Assembly (NCBI GenBank): GCA_028015205.1
Contig: CM051514.1
Coordinates: forward strand, 27,358,150-27,422,149
Length of the DNA: 64,000 bases
Reading direction: 5' to 3'
DNA from: Mytilisepta virgata
Lineage: Eukaryota > Mollusca > Bivalvia > Mytilida > Mytilidae
The translations under genes were made by a program, and so were the position numbers. The notes under the pieces were generated by a model that was not told where the DNA came from, made no database searches, and saw only the letters and a list, made by a program, of their open reading frames with translations. Position 1 is the stretch's first letter. The number at the start of each line of letters is the position of its first letter. Shown here piece after piece: positions 48,225-60,430 of this stretch.

Positions 48225-48350
48225 CTACTTAATACGCCGGATTGAATTGTTCTATCACTTTTGTTTCTGCACACTTCAATGGTTTTATTGAAATTACTCT
48301 AGTTTTCTTGTGGTTCACACTCTTACATCATTGTAGGTTCAGATGAATGG
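48225..48350 (+). pseudogene. Decayed copy of receptor exon 1 (copy A)
   Basis: This aligns with 6095-6240 of the intact gene: ctacttaatacgccg upstream, then a leader-like stretch with ttcacactcttacatca, and a gtgagaattg donor region. The start codon is TTG instead of ATG (48288), and a TAG follows four codons later (48300). The donor dinucleotide survives. It is a dead first exon on the same strand as the receptor. Confidence 0.7.
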
Positions 48351-48740
48351 TGAGAATTGCATTCAGTTTTTATTCATTTTAGAAATATTGATTTGCAATT
48401 AAATTATAAAGAAAGGAACTAATAAAAATTAACTTAGATAAATGTAAATTAGTGCCTGATAAAAAATTATAAAAAAATACATACAATTAGATACAGTTGC
48501 GACCAGTCATATCCTCTTGTCCAAGATAACTTGCAGAGCAGTTCTTAGTTCACTTAGAGCAGTCAGGAAGAGGAACAGCTCTGGTCAGGAATGAGAGCAG
48601 TCCTGGTCCATGACTGCTTTTGACAACAGCTCTGGTCAAGAATAATCACCGTCATCATCATTATAGAACCCATCAACAGAGGTCATCCCTTTTTATAATT
48701 TCTTACTCAAGACGAAAAGGTCTTGAGTAAAAAATAAATA

Positions 48741-49075
48741 AAACATGGGTGGGACGGGATACAAAGGGAAAGCAGTTTTGACTGCGACTGTAAAAGAAGT
48801 ATGTTTGGATAGGTCGGATAATTTAGGCTTCTGTAGCGGCCCTCAGTCTACTCTTTTTCGAAAGTTACAAAAGGTGTCTTTAGGGTGCAGGTTGTGTCAT
48901 TCTCCAAACATGTTACCAACTATGGTCCGCGGCCAGGCTTTCTTATTATGGCCTGACTACCCCCCCCCCCCCCCCTCCCCCAGAGATGGTTTCTGCTATC
49001 CTTCACATGGGGACGCGCAACACAGCTCTTTGGATTGAGCCGCCGTGACTCCTTTGGCGAAGCATCGACACTGTG
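48741..49075 (+). repeat. Dispersed repeat with poly-C tract
   Basis: Phrases ttagggtgcaggttgtgtca and ccaactatggtc resemble 27390-27450. A C run at 48961-48975 creates a proline-rich frame that I do not accept as coding. Confidence 0.5.
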
Positions 49076-49800
49076 TAGTGTTGTACCACTAATACATTTA
49101 TTTTATATCCTAAAAAAACTAGTTTCACTTCTTTAACATTTTTCTCTCTTCAAAAATGTTTATAGTATTAAGTGATGTCTACAATTATTACACTTATAAT
49201 TTCATTAATATCAGCTGTTATGTACTGAATGAGAATTTTCTTTCTATTAGCCTAGAACACAAACTCACGAAAATATAATTTGGAGATAATCATTCAAATG
49301 GATACAATTATAAAATATACAAGATTTCCTGGGTCGAAAATAAAATAAAATAAATCAAGACTGGTAATCCGGTAGGTCTTTTCTACAGTTCATTTTGTGG
49401 ATTGTGCTAAATATTTCATTTGCATACTCAGATGGAATAGTGTGACCATCTTGGATTTTTTTCTGTATTAGACAGCTTTACTGACAAAATGGACATAATT
49501 ATTCAAATTGTTACAAATGTAAAACATACATGTTTTTCTTGGCGAAATATTAATTTTAAATGGGGAAAAAAACATCGTTCTTTGCAATATTTCTTACATA
49601 TGGATTGCAGTACGACGTCGAATGATCCCAGCAAACTCTAAATCAGGCGCGGACTGATAATCCAAGAGGTCTTTTCTGAGAACATTTGACGGCATGGATT
49701 TCATTTTTTAACATTTTTTTGGACAGAGCCCGGCTCCTGACAGAAAAGTTGCTCAGACAGGGGTACGTTAGTCCTAAGCTGAAGTCATCCTTATTAAAGT

Positions 49801-50127
49801 TTTATGGGCGTCATCATGACTTGGTATGAAAAAACCGTTTCCCAAATGAAAATGGACCTGTTCCATTGATATTATCCCTTCCTCATACCGGATTTGACAT
49901 GAGCAGCATGGCGGGTGTCCTGCAGGAAGCAGAGACTGCTTACTCTTCCGGAGCACCTGAGTCTACCCCCGGTTTTTTGGTGTGGTCCATGTTGTTCATA
50001 CGTTTTTAGTTTTTAATTGTAGTGCATGTATTGTTTTGGTCTTGTCTTTGTTGTTCTCCGGAGTTTGTCAGTTGTAACGATTTTTCTCTCCTTCGAATAT
50101 CCCTTTGGTATTTCTTGACTTTACTTA
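49801..50127 (+). repeat. Dispersed repeat, copy 2 of 3
   Basis: Same family as 43118-43416: gagcagcatggcgggtgtcc, gcttactcttccggagcacc, cggagtttgtcagttgt. Confidence 0.8.
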
Positions 50128-51720
50128 ATGGAATACTACATTGAAATAATTGTTATCATCATTGATCGTTTGACAACTTTAGGTAATTTTAATTCAGTCT
50201 CATGTGATGAAACAAATCAACCCTGTCTAATCCAATATAAAATGTTTCATTTCATTGCAGTGTGTATGCATTTTAATGATTTATCCCTATTTTTAATGCC
50301 ACAGTCTTCGAATATGTTATAGTAAACCTTAACGTGGAAACAATCCCGATGTTATCTTTATCATTAATTGACCCTGCCTATAGTGCGAACGGAATAATTT
50401 TCAAAATGTGTTCTTCTTCTTTATATGTAGTACGCATGTAAGAATTTGTTAATGTATCATATATATGTATGAAGTTATAGTTGCAGCATAAAATGTTCAG
50501 TCTTCCTTTTCAGTATTTTAATTACAATTTAATGTTAAAATCCTATAATAACAGTTATCATTAAAAATATGTAATAGCAATCTTTATATATTTTCCCTAT
50601 ATATTGTTAAAACGTCAGGAAAAGCAAACCATTATCCTCAAACTTTCGACGGAATTCGTTTTATATCTTCATCGTCTTCGTCTGACTATTTGTAACTATT
50701 TATTTTGACCTAACTCCTCTTTTATTTTATTTCTATACAGTGTTACTATAAATTGATGTTCATTAAGTTCAACTCACCAAAATAACGGTGCTCTTTTCGA
50801 AGTCCAATACAAAGTTGTAAAATTAAAAAAAAAAGCGGAGAGGACAAGGTCAAACCGGAGAATAGAATAACAGAATTTCATAGAAACAACATAATAATGT
50901 TCATGTGGATACTATACAGTCGTGTGATTGTTTAGAGACTTACAAAAGGTTACAAAGTAGAGTAAAGGGCCGTAAAACGATCTACTTTATAAATTATGAC
51001 TCAAAATTAACATCGTTACATAATGTGATATTTAAAAATAAACAAGATTATAAACCATTTAGTATTGTTTATATGGCAAAAAAAATTAGAACTTGTATTA
51101 GCGTAAAATTAGGATTTCTAAATTTCTCCAATTCTTGAAAGTTCTTCACATTTGCACTATAATGTGAATCGTCATTCCATTATTCTGGTAATACAACGAT
51201 TTTATTTTTATAAAACAAAAATCAATTGTCAGAAAATCAAACTAAGATTTAGAATAACTTCCAAAAAATTGAGCAGGCGTGACTTCGTTATTCAATGTTT
51301 AAAACTTTTAACCAAACTAAAAATGTTTGTTTTAAAGAGAGTACTCTAATCTTAGTTACACGGACACTTTTTGTGAACTGTTTTAACTGCTAAAAATAAA
51401 CTCAACGACAAAATATTTCAGTAACTAGGGTTAGAGTACACTTTTTCAATAGCTTTGCTGGGGGTATTGTCGTACAATCATGGTTATTAGAATGTCCTCA
51501 TTCAGAATCATGTGCAGTAATACAGATGTTTGTTTCTTAGATGCTTTTATGGCTGTTGATTGGCAAATTGAATCCAGGTGGGCGATACAGGCTCCCGGAA
51601 GCCTCGAGTTTACTGTGTTTCTATACAATTTCTACACTACATGTATATGTAGATGCGCAAGATGGTTTTGTTTTCATTTTCAAAACATTCAGTATACAGT
51701 ATTTTCATACATACATGTAC
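50128..51720. other. AT-rich intergenic sequence with a dispersed repeat at 51540-51620
   Basis: gttgattggcaaattg and aggtgggcgatacaggctcc lie at 51556-51597. The open frame at 50905-51138 (MDTIQSCDCLETYKRL) is unrecognised and unsupported by splice sites or homology I can name. Confidence 0.4.
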
Positions 51721-51824
51721 ATATGTTTATGCAAAAATAGTGCAGTTATTATAGTTATATTACGTCAGTAAAACACCTACCGAAAAAAGTTTCTGGTCTT
51801 TTCATATGTAGAAACCAGAAAATT

Positions 51825-51985
51825 GCCCAATGCACCGCCTTGAATTTTTTTTAATGACTTTGTCTGCTGCAGACATTGATGTCGCATACCGAATGCTACT
51901 ACTGCTTTCTTTTGTTTCATACTACTTTATATGATCGGTGATTCTAATGGATGGTCAGATTAAGAATTATATTCCGTTTATAATT
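51825..51985 (+). pseudogene. Decayed copy of receptor exon 1 (copy B)
   Basis: ATG at 51893 is kept, but the copy is about 4 bases shorter than exon 1 before the hydrophobic core, so the leader FCFILLYMIGDS...GWS is out of frame with it and a TGA follows. The donor has lost its GT (cagattaagaat versus cagggtaagaat). Upstream and downstream flanks also match copy A. Confidence 0.7.
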
Positions 51986-52599
51986 GTTTCAGAAATAATT
52001 ATTCTAAATAAAATTGTCAAAAATGTAAATAGTCAGGTGTGGCAATCTGAAACATAAATTGAAAAATACTCAGAAAAAGGAAACTAGTGCCGAATATTAA
52101 AAATGTACAAAAAATATTAAAAAGGTTGAAAACCCAGTTTGAAAATTACAAGGTCCGAATATCTTCTAACGTCGAACGGTAGGTTTTAGAACTGGAATGG
52201 GCATATTAAAATGTAAAATTTGTCGATTTTATCCTGAATAACACTGAACTGCTTTACGACTAATACATTTATCTCATAACATGAAAACTTAATATGTTTC
52301 ACTTCTACAACCAATAAATTAAAAAAAAAAATGACAGTTCTATGTGATGTTTACCAAACATCAAAAATTTAGTTAATGACAGCTACTTGGTATAGTATAA
52401 GAATAATGTTATTTTGCCCGACGGTTACAAACTGTTAACGAAATAAAATTTTGGAGATGATCATGGTTTCCAAATGTCAAGCGCCAAGGTTTGCTTTGCG
52501 GAAAATAAAATGAAATTAAATAAAACTAATAATCCAAAAATTCTCTACTACAGATCACTTGATGGGTTATGCTAAATATTCCATTTGCATGCACAAAAT

Positions 52600-53345
52600 G
52601 AATATTGTTATTGTTATTGATTCCGGTCTCCCGTACTCAAATATTTACTGCAACCACTACTACACCATCTAATGAATTTCATTCCAAATTTCACATTCCA
52701 ACTTAAGTACAAAGTTGGAATGTGCACTATCTATTTCATTTCTAATCAGAACGATTTTTGGGGTTTTCCGAAGACAAAAATGTGAAACTTGGATTTTTCC
52801 ATTTTTTATAATATGGTAATATGATGGGAATGCCCGTCCGCAACCCCTACTAAACCATTAAATAGATTTCTGTGAAACATTCCCACTGTGCATCACTTAT
52901 TTTATTTTTCATCAGAATGATTTTTTGGATTTTCCATCGACAAATATGGACTTTGCCATTTCGTCATATAATGTAAAGGGGTATGCATGCCCCGTCCGCA
53001 ACTGAACGTAAAAAATAATTTAATTTCTGTGATGAAACTTTCAGAGAATGATCAGTGTACATTGTCATTGCGCAACGTCTATATTATTTTTGATCAAAAT
53101 GATTTTCGGGGTTTTCCCCATACAAACATGGAATTTGCCATTCCTCATGTAAAGTTAACAGGGGTATATTTGATCTTCTGCAATTCCTTCCTGAACCAAT
53201 GAGTGGAATCTTCATTGTACATTGCTGTTGGAACCACCTATCTTATTTTTCATCCAAATGATTTTTGGGGTCTTCCACAGACAAACACTGAATTTGCCAT
53301 TTTCTTCATATAATTTAACGGGGTATGCATGCCGTACATGTCATA
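52600..53345. repeat. Degenerate tandem repeat, about 161-181-bp unit, four copies
   Basis: atcagaacgatttttggggt and tttcc-like variants recur at about 52746, 52912, 53093 and 53254, followed each time by acaaa-atgga-tttgccatt. Related units lie at 58060-58400. Confidence 0.75.
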
Positions 53346-55253
53346 CTAAACAAAACATAATACGTTTTTGTAGCATGACACATTGTATGTGTTTGCTGTA
53401 CCTGTTTTATTTTTTGTTTGAATAACAAATATTAATTTGTCACATTGATAACTTATGTAGTTTGTTGTGTAGATGTTTTGTTTACCTAAAACGTCAAGTA
53501 AATTTCAGTCAATTTTTTAAGAAGTGTGTGCTCAATGACGCATTTCAGCTGAATAACACATTACATTTTCCCTATAAAACTATAACCACATCCAAATTGT
53601 CTACGTACTGTTGTACTCAAAAAGATCCATACTACAACGAAACATCCTGCATACCCACCATACATACCCTTTCCAACCACACACTACCTGGACAACGTCC
53701 AATATTACAATTCAGATATAATTCGCTTCAGGTCTACGTAGAATCCACATCTGGAATCATTAACAAACCTCACTGAACCCCTGAGAGAAACAAAAGAACC
53801 CCCCCCCCCCCCAAAAAAAAAAAAAATCCATAGGAATACAGTTTTCAAGTAGAAATTACCAACGGGCTATATTTTGACCCGAGGTACATGTATGTTCGAC
53901 TCGTCATATTTACAATTCGAATTCTTCCAGAAATATAAAACTGATAAGAAAATAACTTACAAGAGCTTAAGTTATATATTTCCGATGAAAACTAAATGTC
54001 CTGATACGGCAATTCTGAATTTTCACCAATATACCAACTTCTATAGACATGCAATCTCCAATACTGCGGCTGAACACTAGACATTCCAGTAGCGCTATGA
54101 CCTTTTACGCACCCCGGAAAGCAACCTGTTATGACGTCACATGTCTTGTCTTGCACGAATGGCGCGACCCAAAATTTAAATGGGTTCACATAAGGGTATA
54201 TATACTTGACATAAATAATTGCAAAAATTATTTTTAAAACAATGTTCCGATTGTAAAATGTAATGAACTTCGTTATAATCACACATACATAAAAAATGAT
54301 GTAATATTATTTTTAATGATAACAGCAAATATAACATTACAGACCTCAATTCTCATTTTCAAAATATTAGGCAGATTCATTAACTTATTATGAGTAGATT
54401 GAAAACATTAACACTTTCTGTCAATTAGAAATAGAATAATGATACATGTGTATTAAACAGAAACGCGGAATTAAAAAAATTAGACTTTACTACTTTGTGT
54501 TAAATATGAATAAATATTGTACAAGTCTGCATTGGACTGAAAACTTGAATTGCTCGGCACCAGAGTCGACTGAGAAATTTCACTAAGGACTAAATAAAAA
54601 TTAATGGGTTATAATACAGTGTAGTGTACAAAAATGAAAAACATTGCAAGAGTCTCCGCGTTTTCGACTAGTAAGGGTTGTCAGTACAATATGGACGAGT
54701 ATAATATTTTTCCGTCTTTTCAATATCTACAGTAATCAATTTCAAACTATTCTAATTCTCTAACGTTTCGCATACATTTAACTTGTCAATAATAAAATAC
54801 ACCGCCTTAATCCACACTTAATCGATCTATCGATCAGTCAACTTTTTCCAAATAGAATTATGGTGTCATGACATTTTATCCTCATTGTTATACAATTTGT
54901 AATCTACAAATATGGAACAATGTATCATAAATTTTAATTTGAATAGTTCTTGTAAACAATTTTATGGAACTCGATACACTATGTAAATGTATACCTCCTT
55001 GTTGTGGAATCAAAAACTAAAACTTGGACTGTGGTCTCAGAACGGGTGACGTAGTCTAAGCACAAATCATATGTACCAACATAATGAAATAAAGCACGCT
55101 TTTAAATTAAGCTATATTTTTCTTGTCTTAATTAATGATGTACACTCATAGAGCGGGTACGTTATCATTTATCTGTATATAAAACAATGCTCGTTATCAC
55201 ACATTTTATATCTAATTCGCAAATATTTGTTCTAAGCCTATAATAAGTATAAT
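53346..55253. other. AT-rich intergenic sequence, no gene accepted
   Basis: It contains a poly-C/poly-A run at about 53800-53826 and an open frame 53462-53776 with STYCCTQKDPYYNETSCIP, which faintly recalls exon 3 (YYCC...C-x-I-P). Splice sites are not convincing. Confidence 0.35.
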
Positions 55254-55730
55254 AGAGAATGGGAACGGGACCAAAGAGCAGAAAACAGCCCAAGGCCACC
55301 AATGGGTCTTCAAAGCAGCGATAACATCCTGCACCCGGAGGCGGGCTTCAGATGGCTCCTAAACAATAATGCATGTTTTGTGAGATCTCAACCCATACCT
55401 CTATCTAATGTAGAATAAACAAACACACAACGATACGCACAGTAAAATCCAGTTCAAAAGAAGTCCGAGTCCGATTTTAGAAAATGTAACAGAAGAAATT
55501 AAGCAAAATGACAATGATAAATATAAATCAACAAAGGATTACAAGCAGTTACCCATATGCCAGCTCCAGACCTCAATTAAAGTAATCGAAAGATTCTGTC
55601 TTTATTAAATAGAAAAGCAGACATAATCCTTCCCCTTTAGGTGTTTAGTATCATGCCATCATAAATTATACGAGAAGAACATAACCCGTAGCATGTCAAC
55701 AACTGGTTTTAGAATAAATTTGTTTATATA
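55254..55730 (-). mobile_element. Inverted copy of the retroelement 3' tail
   Basis: Reverse complement of about 24000-24560: ggaacgggaccaaagagcag, aaaacagcccaagg, gatgg-aacagtaactg-like blocks and taattatacgagaagaacat-like matches. No reverse transcriptase coding part is seen here. Confidence 0.75.
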
Positions 55731-56620
55731 CATCTTCAAATCCCTTTCTGTAGTCTTGAAATAACATTATGCTTGTTTATTAATTATTAATATGCTGTTG
55801 GTGGCCAATGATGCGAGCACAGCAATAAACCTTTCCAGAAACTCATTTCCGGTATCACGATTCTGACTCTAAAATAATAATGTGAAGCAGGTTATTTCTC
55901 TTACTTTACCCACTTCCATTTCCGGCGAACGAAACTTTTTCTAGTCTTAGTATGTAGCACAGTATGGCTGCCCCCAATAAAACAAAGACTTTTCTTAAAG
56001 ACCCATATGTAGAAAATGCATATGCTCCCATAGCGTTCGCTATTATAAATAAAAATAAGTATTATTATAATTATTATTATTATGTAATTTGAAAAAAGTG
56101 CTATTAATAGTTGCATTTTAAAAGTTTATTAGTGTATTCGTGAATTTTATTCTTGATATAAAACGTTATTTCCAATTAAAAAGCGTATACCTAATTTGTT
56201 GAAAATTAACTATGTCAATATTTGTATATTTTGTACTGCGTGTTTTTTTTTAAAACTTTAACTATCCAACGATCATAACAAGTCTATTCTTGTAGTAATC
56301 GCTTTAGAACATGTAGAATTATCTCAGCATAAAGAGAAATCCAATTTAGGGTCCTTAGGCCTTAGTTAATTGCTTGTCTGAGTACGTTCTAGGCAGCTCT
56401 GTGAGTTGAACTCTCGTGATCCATTAAAGGTGTTTGGGGATCAACTTTGAAAGTTGTGCATTCAGTAATATTATTTAATGGAATAAATATTGAAATAAAC
56501 CAATAAAAAATGTTTTAGTAGTAAAAAGTATATAGATGCAATTTAAAGGACCCACATTTTATTTTATTTTGTTTTATATTTTAGTTTAAAATAGACTGTA
56601 AGCAATAGGTTATTATAGAT
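55731..56620. other. AT-rich intergenic sequence
   Basis: A short (TTA)n/(AAT)n patch is at about 56050-56085. Nothing else recognised. Confidence 0.4.
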
Positions 56621-56624
56621 TTAA

Positions 56625-57335
56625 GGGGGTAGGCCTGGGGTAAGGGAGATAACTCCTATTGATGTTTTTTTTTCTTGACGTCAAACAATAGGAATGACGT
56701 GGCATTACTATGACGTACAAAATTTCCTCGCATTAGACGAAGTGAAGAGGTTTGGTAAGGGGCATCTCCGTAACGAATCTAAAACTTTTTCGAAATATGT
56801 GCAAAATCGATAATTACGTAGAATTTGATATATTGATGAATTATTGTTTAACATCCAGTGGCAATTATGAAATGCATATTACGATGATGAAAAAGCCGCT
56901 CAAAATGAAGAAAATGCTGAGTCAATATTTGCAATAATTTCATAAATCCTTATTAGAATTTTCTACTCGTCCCATAAATTCGTAATATATAATCTAGAAT
57001 TAGTCCCCCTGAGAAGTGTGTGTTTGTAGTGTGTGCTTATCTCGTGCTCATCTCAGTGCGTGGTTACTAATATCACATTATCCTGTTAGTTTTATACTGT
57101 AATAGTAATAGTCCATCACACATAAAATGTTACACTCCTAATATTTTCAGGACTATTTTAAATAGCATTTAATTGATGAATCGAATGTTTTAGAGATATT
57201 TTCAGCCTTAAATCATATACTAGTAACCATTATTTGTTGTATAGCAGGTGGTGTATTGAGACATATATCATGCATGACGAAAATATGAAAAAATTAAACG
57301 AGTGGAAAATCTTGGCCTAACCCAGGCCTACCCCC
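56625..57335. mobile_element. 711-bp TIR element with TTAA on both sides
   Basis: Left TTAA|gggggtaggcctggggtaag and right cctaacccaggcctaccccc|TTAA are inverted with few mismatches. Intact TTAA on both sides points to a piggyBac-type target site. The inside frame at 56752-56937 is short and unrecognised, so this is a non-autonomous element. Confidence 0.88.
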
Positions 57336-57339
57336 TTAA

Positions 57340-57959
57340 GAGATGTTGAAATACTGTTAAATTGTAAGCATATCACAGTATATACATTTACAAATATTTA
57401 GGAATTGCGGTTTACGAGAGATACGTAATTGTTCGTGGTTATTCTAATTTACCAAGTCCAAACGTTGCATATATTCTTTCTTATCAATATTTACTTTTCT
57501 GTATTGAATGTTTTGTTTTGTGAATATTGCACAATATACAGTGTCATAAGTGTCGTTGCTGTGAACTAGATGCAGCTGTGAAATTATTATTCAACCTATG
57601 AAAAGAATTTGCTGTTTCTGTTTAACGCGTACCGTTAACGGGGCAGGACATGCTTACCCTTCCGGAGCACATAATGTCACTCCCGATTTTTAATGGGTGT
57701 TCACTTTGCTAGTGCTTTAGATTCTTCACTGTATTGTTCTAGTTTTGTTTAGTTTATTATACGATTTTTATTCATTTAGTTATACGATCATTGTGGTGTT
57801 TGTTTGTTGTATTCCAATCTCCAAACGTTGTCTTTTCCTTGGACTTCTAATTTGTGGACTTTTCCCACGGTTTTGTCCCTTCGATATTCTTTTGCCGATA
57901 TATATTAGTGACATCTATCTATGTCCGTTATGAAATGTTATAATATCAAAATCTCTTAC
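57340..57959. other. Intergenic sequence with dispersed repeat at 57640-57720
   Basis: gcaggacatgcttacccttc and cggagcac belong to the family also at 9340 and (inverted) 37400. The rest is unrecognised. Confidence 0.5.
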
Positions 57960-58430
57960 ACTTTACGTTGGGATGAATCGAAACTTAACAGAATTGTTAC
58001 CTACCATGTGTAGTTATGCATTAGTTTCCTTATCGTATTGATCAGTGGTATTTCCATGGCAAAATATGGACTTTGGCATTACTATGTACATGGAAGTTTG
58101 TGGCAGTTTTTATTGGAATGAAGGGAGAGTTGACAGAACTGTTGCCAATCATGTGAGGTTATGCAAGAGATAAAAGCCGTCCTGATCGGTTCGATATTTG
58201 GAGTTACAATATCAAAACATGGACTTCGCAATTACAGTATATGGCCAAGTTTTTGAGTACAACATTCCTATCGTTTTACATTGGAATGAAAAAACTTTAA
58301 AAAATTGCTGCCTACCTTATGTAGTTATGCAGAGATCTTTTCCGATTTTGTTGTTTAGGTTTACCGTAGAAAAATATGAACATTGCCATTTTTATATATA
58401 CATGTATGTAAGTTGTTGAAAATAAAATCC
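57960..58430. repeat. Degenerate tandem repeat, about 155-bp unit
   Basis: atatggactttggcatta, acatggacttcgcaatta and atatgaacattgccattt mark units at about 58064, 58216 and 58374. Related to 52600-53345. Confidence 0.65.
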
Positions 58431-59295
58431 GCTACGGCTTACATTTGTGTAGTTGTGCGAGAAAGGGACTTTCGTCCTTGGTATTACACAACAAACTCTT
58501 TTATTAACATGTTCAAATTTACTTGCATATGCCTCATCACACTTTAATGTATTCCGCGGTAAGCATTATTCTTTTATACGTGTATTAAATACATGATGAG
58601 AACAGAAATAACGGGGATGACATTTGTTTTTGTGTCAAAATATTTTAATTACCAATATTTTAAAACTAATAAATGGTTACAGTCTGGAAGGTCGATGTAG
58701 AGAAAGAATCATCGGTTACTTTATGCTTCCCGAAAATGTTCGACGAATATGAAATATGTATGACCTTAGAAATGTCTGAGACATTCCGTCAAGAACTCTG
58801 TACTACTGTAAACTATGGAATTATACCCTAATCAACTAAAGCGATGTTTTTTTTTATTGAAATCAATACAAAGCAATAATATGTGTAAACAATTACCAAA
58901 TGGCAACAATAGTATTCAGATATAAATTCATTAATAATTCGAAAGATAACTTTGTATTACTTATCATAGAGTAAATTTAAAACAGATTTATTTCTAAAGA
59001 AATTCAGCTGAAATTCTGTAGTGCGTAAAATTCAAAAAATGCGTTTGTTTCCTTATATTCTTATATGTTTTTAATCAACTGCATGTACAAGTATATATAT
59101 TTAGATACAAAGATAAACGATGATTCCTATCATCTCAATCTCTTTTCAGACACTTCTAGATTTCTCAAGGTGATTATCTATCCAAAATAATACACATTGC
59201 ATTACATGTATTAGCTTGTGACATATACATTGACTTCCTGGACAGAACCCGGCCCCTGATAGAAAAGTTGATCAAACTCCTAAGTTGCAGTTATC
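58431..59295. other. AT-rich intergenic sequence, nothing recognised
   Basis: No coding or repeat signal found. Confidence 0.4.
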
Positions 59296-59636
59296 CTTAT
59301 TAATGTTTATGGACGTCGTCATGATTTGGTTGACAGGTATGAAAAAACCATTTCCCAAATGAAAATAGACCTGTTCTATTGGTGTTATCCCTACCTCATA
59401 CCGGATTTGACATGCATAGCATGGCGAGTATCCTGCAGGAAGCAGAGACTGCTTACTCTTCCGAAGCACCTGAGTCTACGCCCGGTTTTTTGGTTGGGTC
59501 CTTGTTCATAGTTTTTTAGTTTTTAAGTGTAGTGTTTGTATTGTTTTGGGCTTGTCTACGCTGTTCTCCGGAGTTTGTTAGTTATTTTAGATTTCCCACT
59601 CTTTCGAAAATCACGTCGGTATTTCTTGACTTTACA
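59296..59636 (+). repeat. Dispersed repeat, copy 3 of 3
   Basis: Same family: tatgaaaaaaccatttccca, gcttactcttccgaagcacc, ggtatttcttgactttac. Confidence 0.8.
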
Positions 59637-59839
59637 TATGTACAAGTGATATCTAATATTATTGCTTTCCTAAATTTTTCAGATCTGTGCAATTCAGAAA
59701 TAGTCAATGTCATTTGTCTTAAACTTGTATATCTTTGGTACATGATAACTTTAAAATACTTGTATAAATCTATTTAGCATGTGTACAGTTAATGACTTTG
59801 ATGGCAAAAACAGTTGCCTATGATGTTAATATTTACCAT

Positions 59840-60430
59840 ATATAAAAAAAATGTGTGCAAGGAGTACACTAAGAGGAAAAAAACTATACATAAAAATACA
59901 ACTAAAGCTATGTGATAAAAAAAAGAAAAATCAATATTCAATAGTCCACACTATCAAAACAAAGGTATTTCAGTCAGTGAATTCAATATTTTGGAGAAAA
60001 AAATATCCCTGTGTTCTTAATGTCGTTGATTTCACATTTCCAAAAATTAAATAAATAAATAAATGAATAAATAAAATGAAAAGAGTTAAAGTTTGATGAA
60101 AAGTGTGTACTCCAACAGATGTACTGTTAGGTGTAATCTTAAGTCTTAGATTTGGTTAATCCTAACCATTGACCCATTTGTACGTGATGTGGATTTGGTG
60201 AAAACAACAGTTATCAATGAAATGATCTTCAGAGGTTATTATAACACATTTACAAACTTTGTGCAAAGATTAAACTAAGGACATATAAACAAATTTCAAT
60301 GACATGCAAATAAAGCAATATTAAAAAAAACCAAAGTAAAATCAATAATCCACAATATCAAAATAAAAGTCCTACTGTGAATTAAGTTATCTTCGTTGAC
60401 ATCAATTTTCGTGAATTTGGAAAAACACAT
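59840..60430. repeat. Two degenerate copies of a 3'-flank repeat, about 400 bp apart
   Basis: gtgtgcaaggagtacactaa and aatccacaatatcaaaa-type blocks occur around 59851-59960 and 60260-60370. Function unknown. Confidence 0.45.

Larger units (their letters stand above)
48140..52600 (+). repeat. Two related blocks of decayed receptor 5' region (48140-49440 and 51725-52600)
   Basis: The blocks share a gcaaaaat-a-tgc-gttattata motif upstream, the decayed exon 1, and downstream matches such as actaatacatttat, aatttggagat-atcat and tgctaaatatt-catttgcat. The second block is more deleted. Intervening sequence holds unrelated dispersed repeats. I read this as tandem duplication of a receptor gene start, followed by decay. 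Confidence 0.6.

Noticed and set aside
48745..49038. 97-residue proline-containing open frame
   Set aside because: The frame passes through a poly-C run and a dispersed repeat; no splice or homology support.
53462..53776. 104-residue open frame
   Set aside because: No recognisable domain or start context; kept only as a faint exon 3-like hint.
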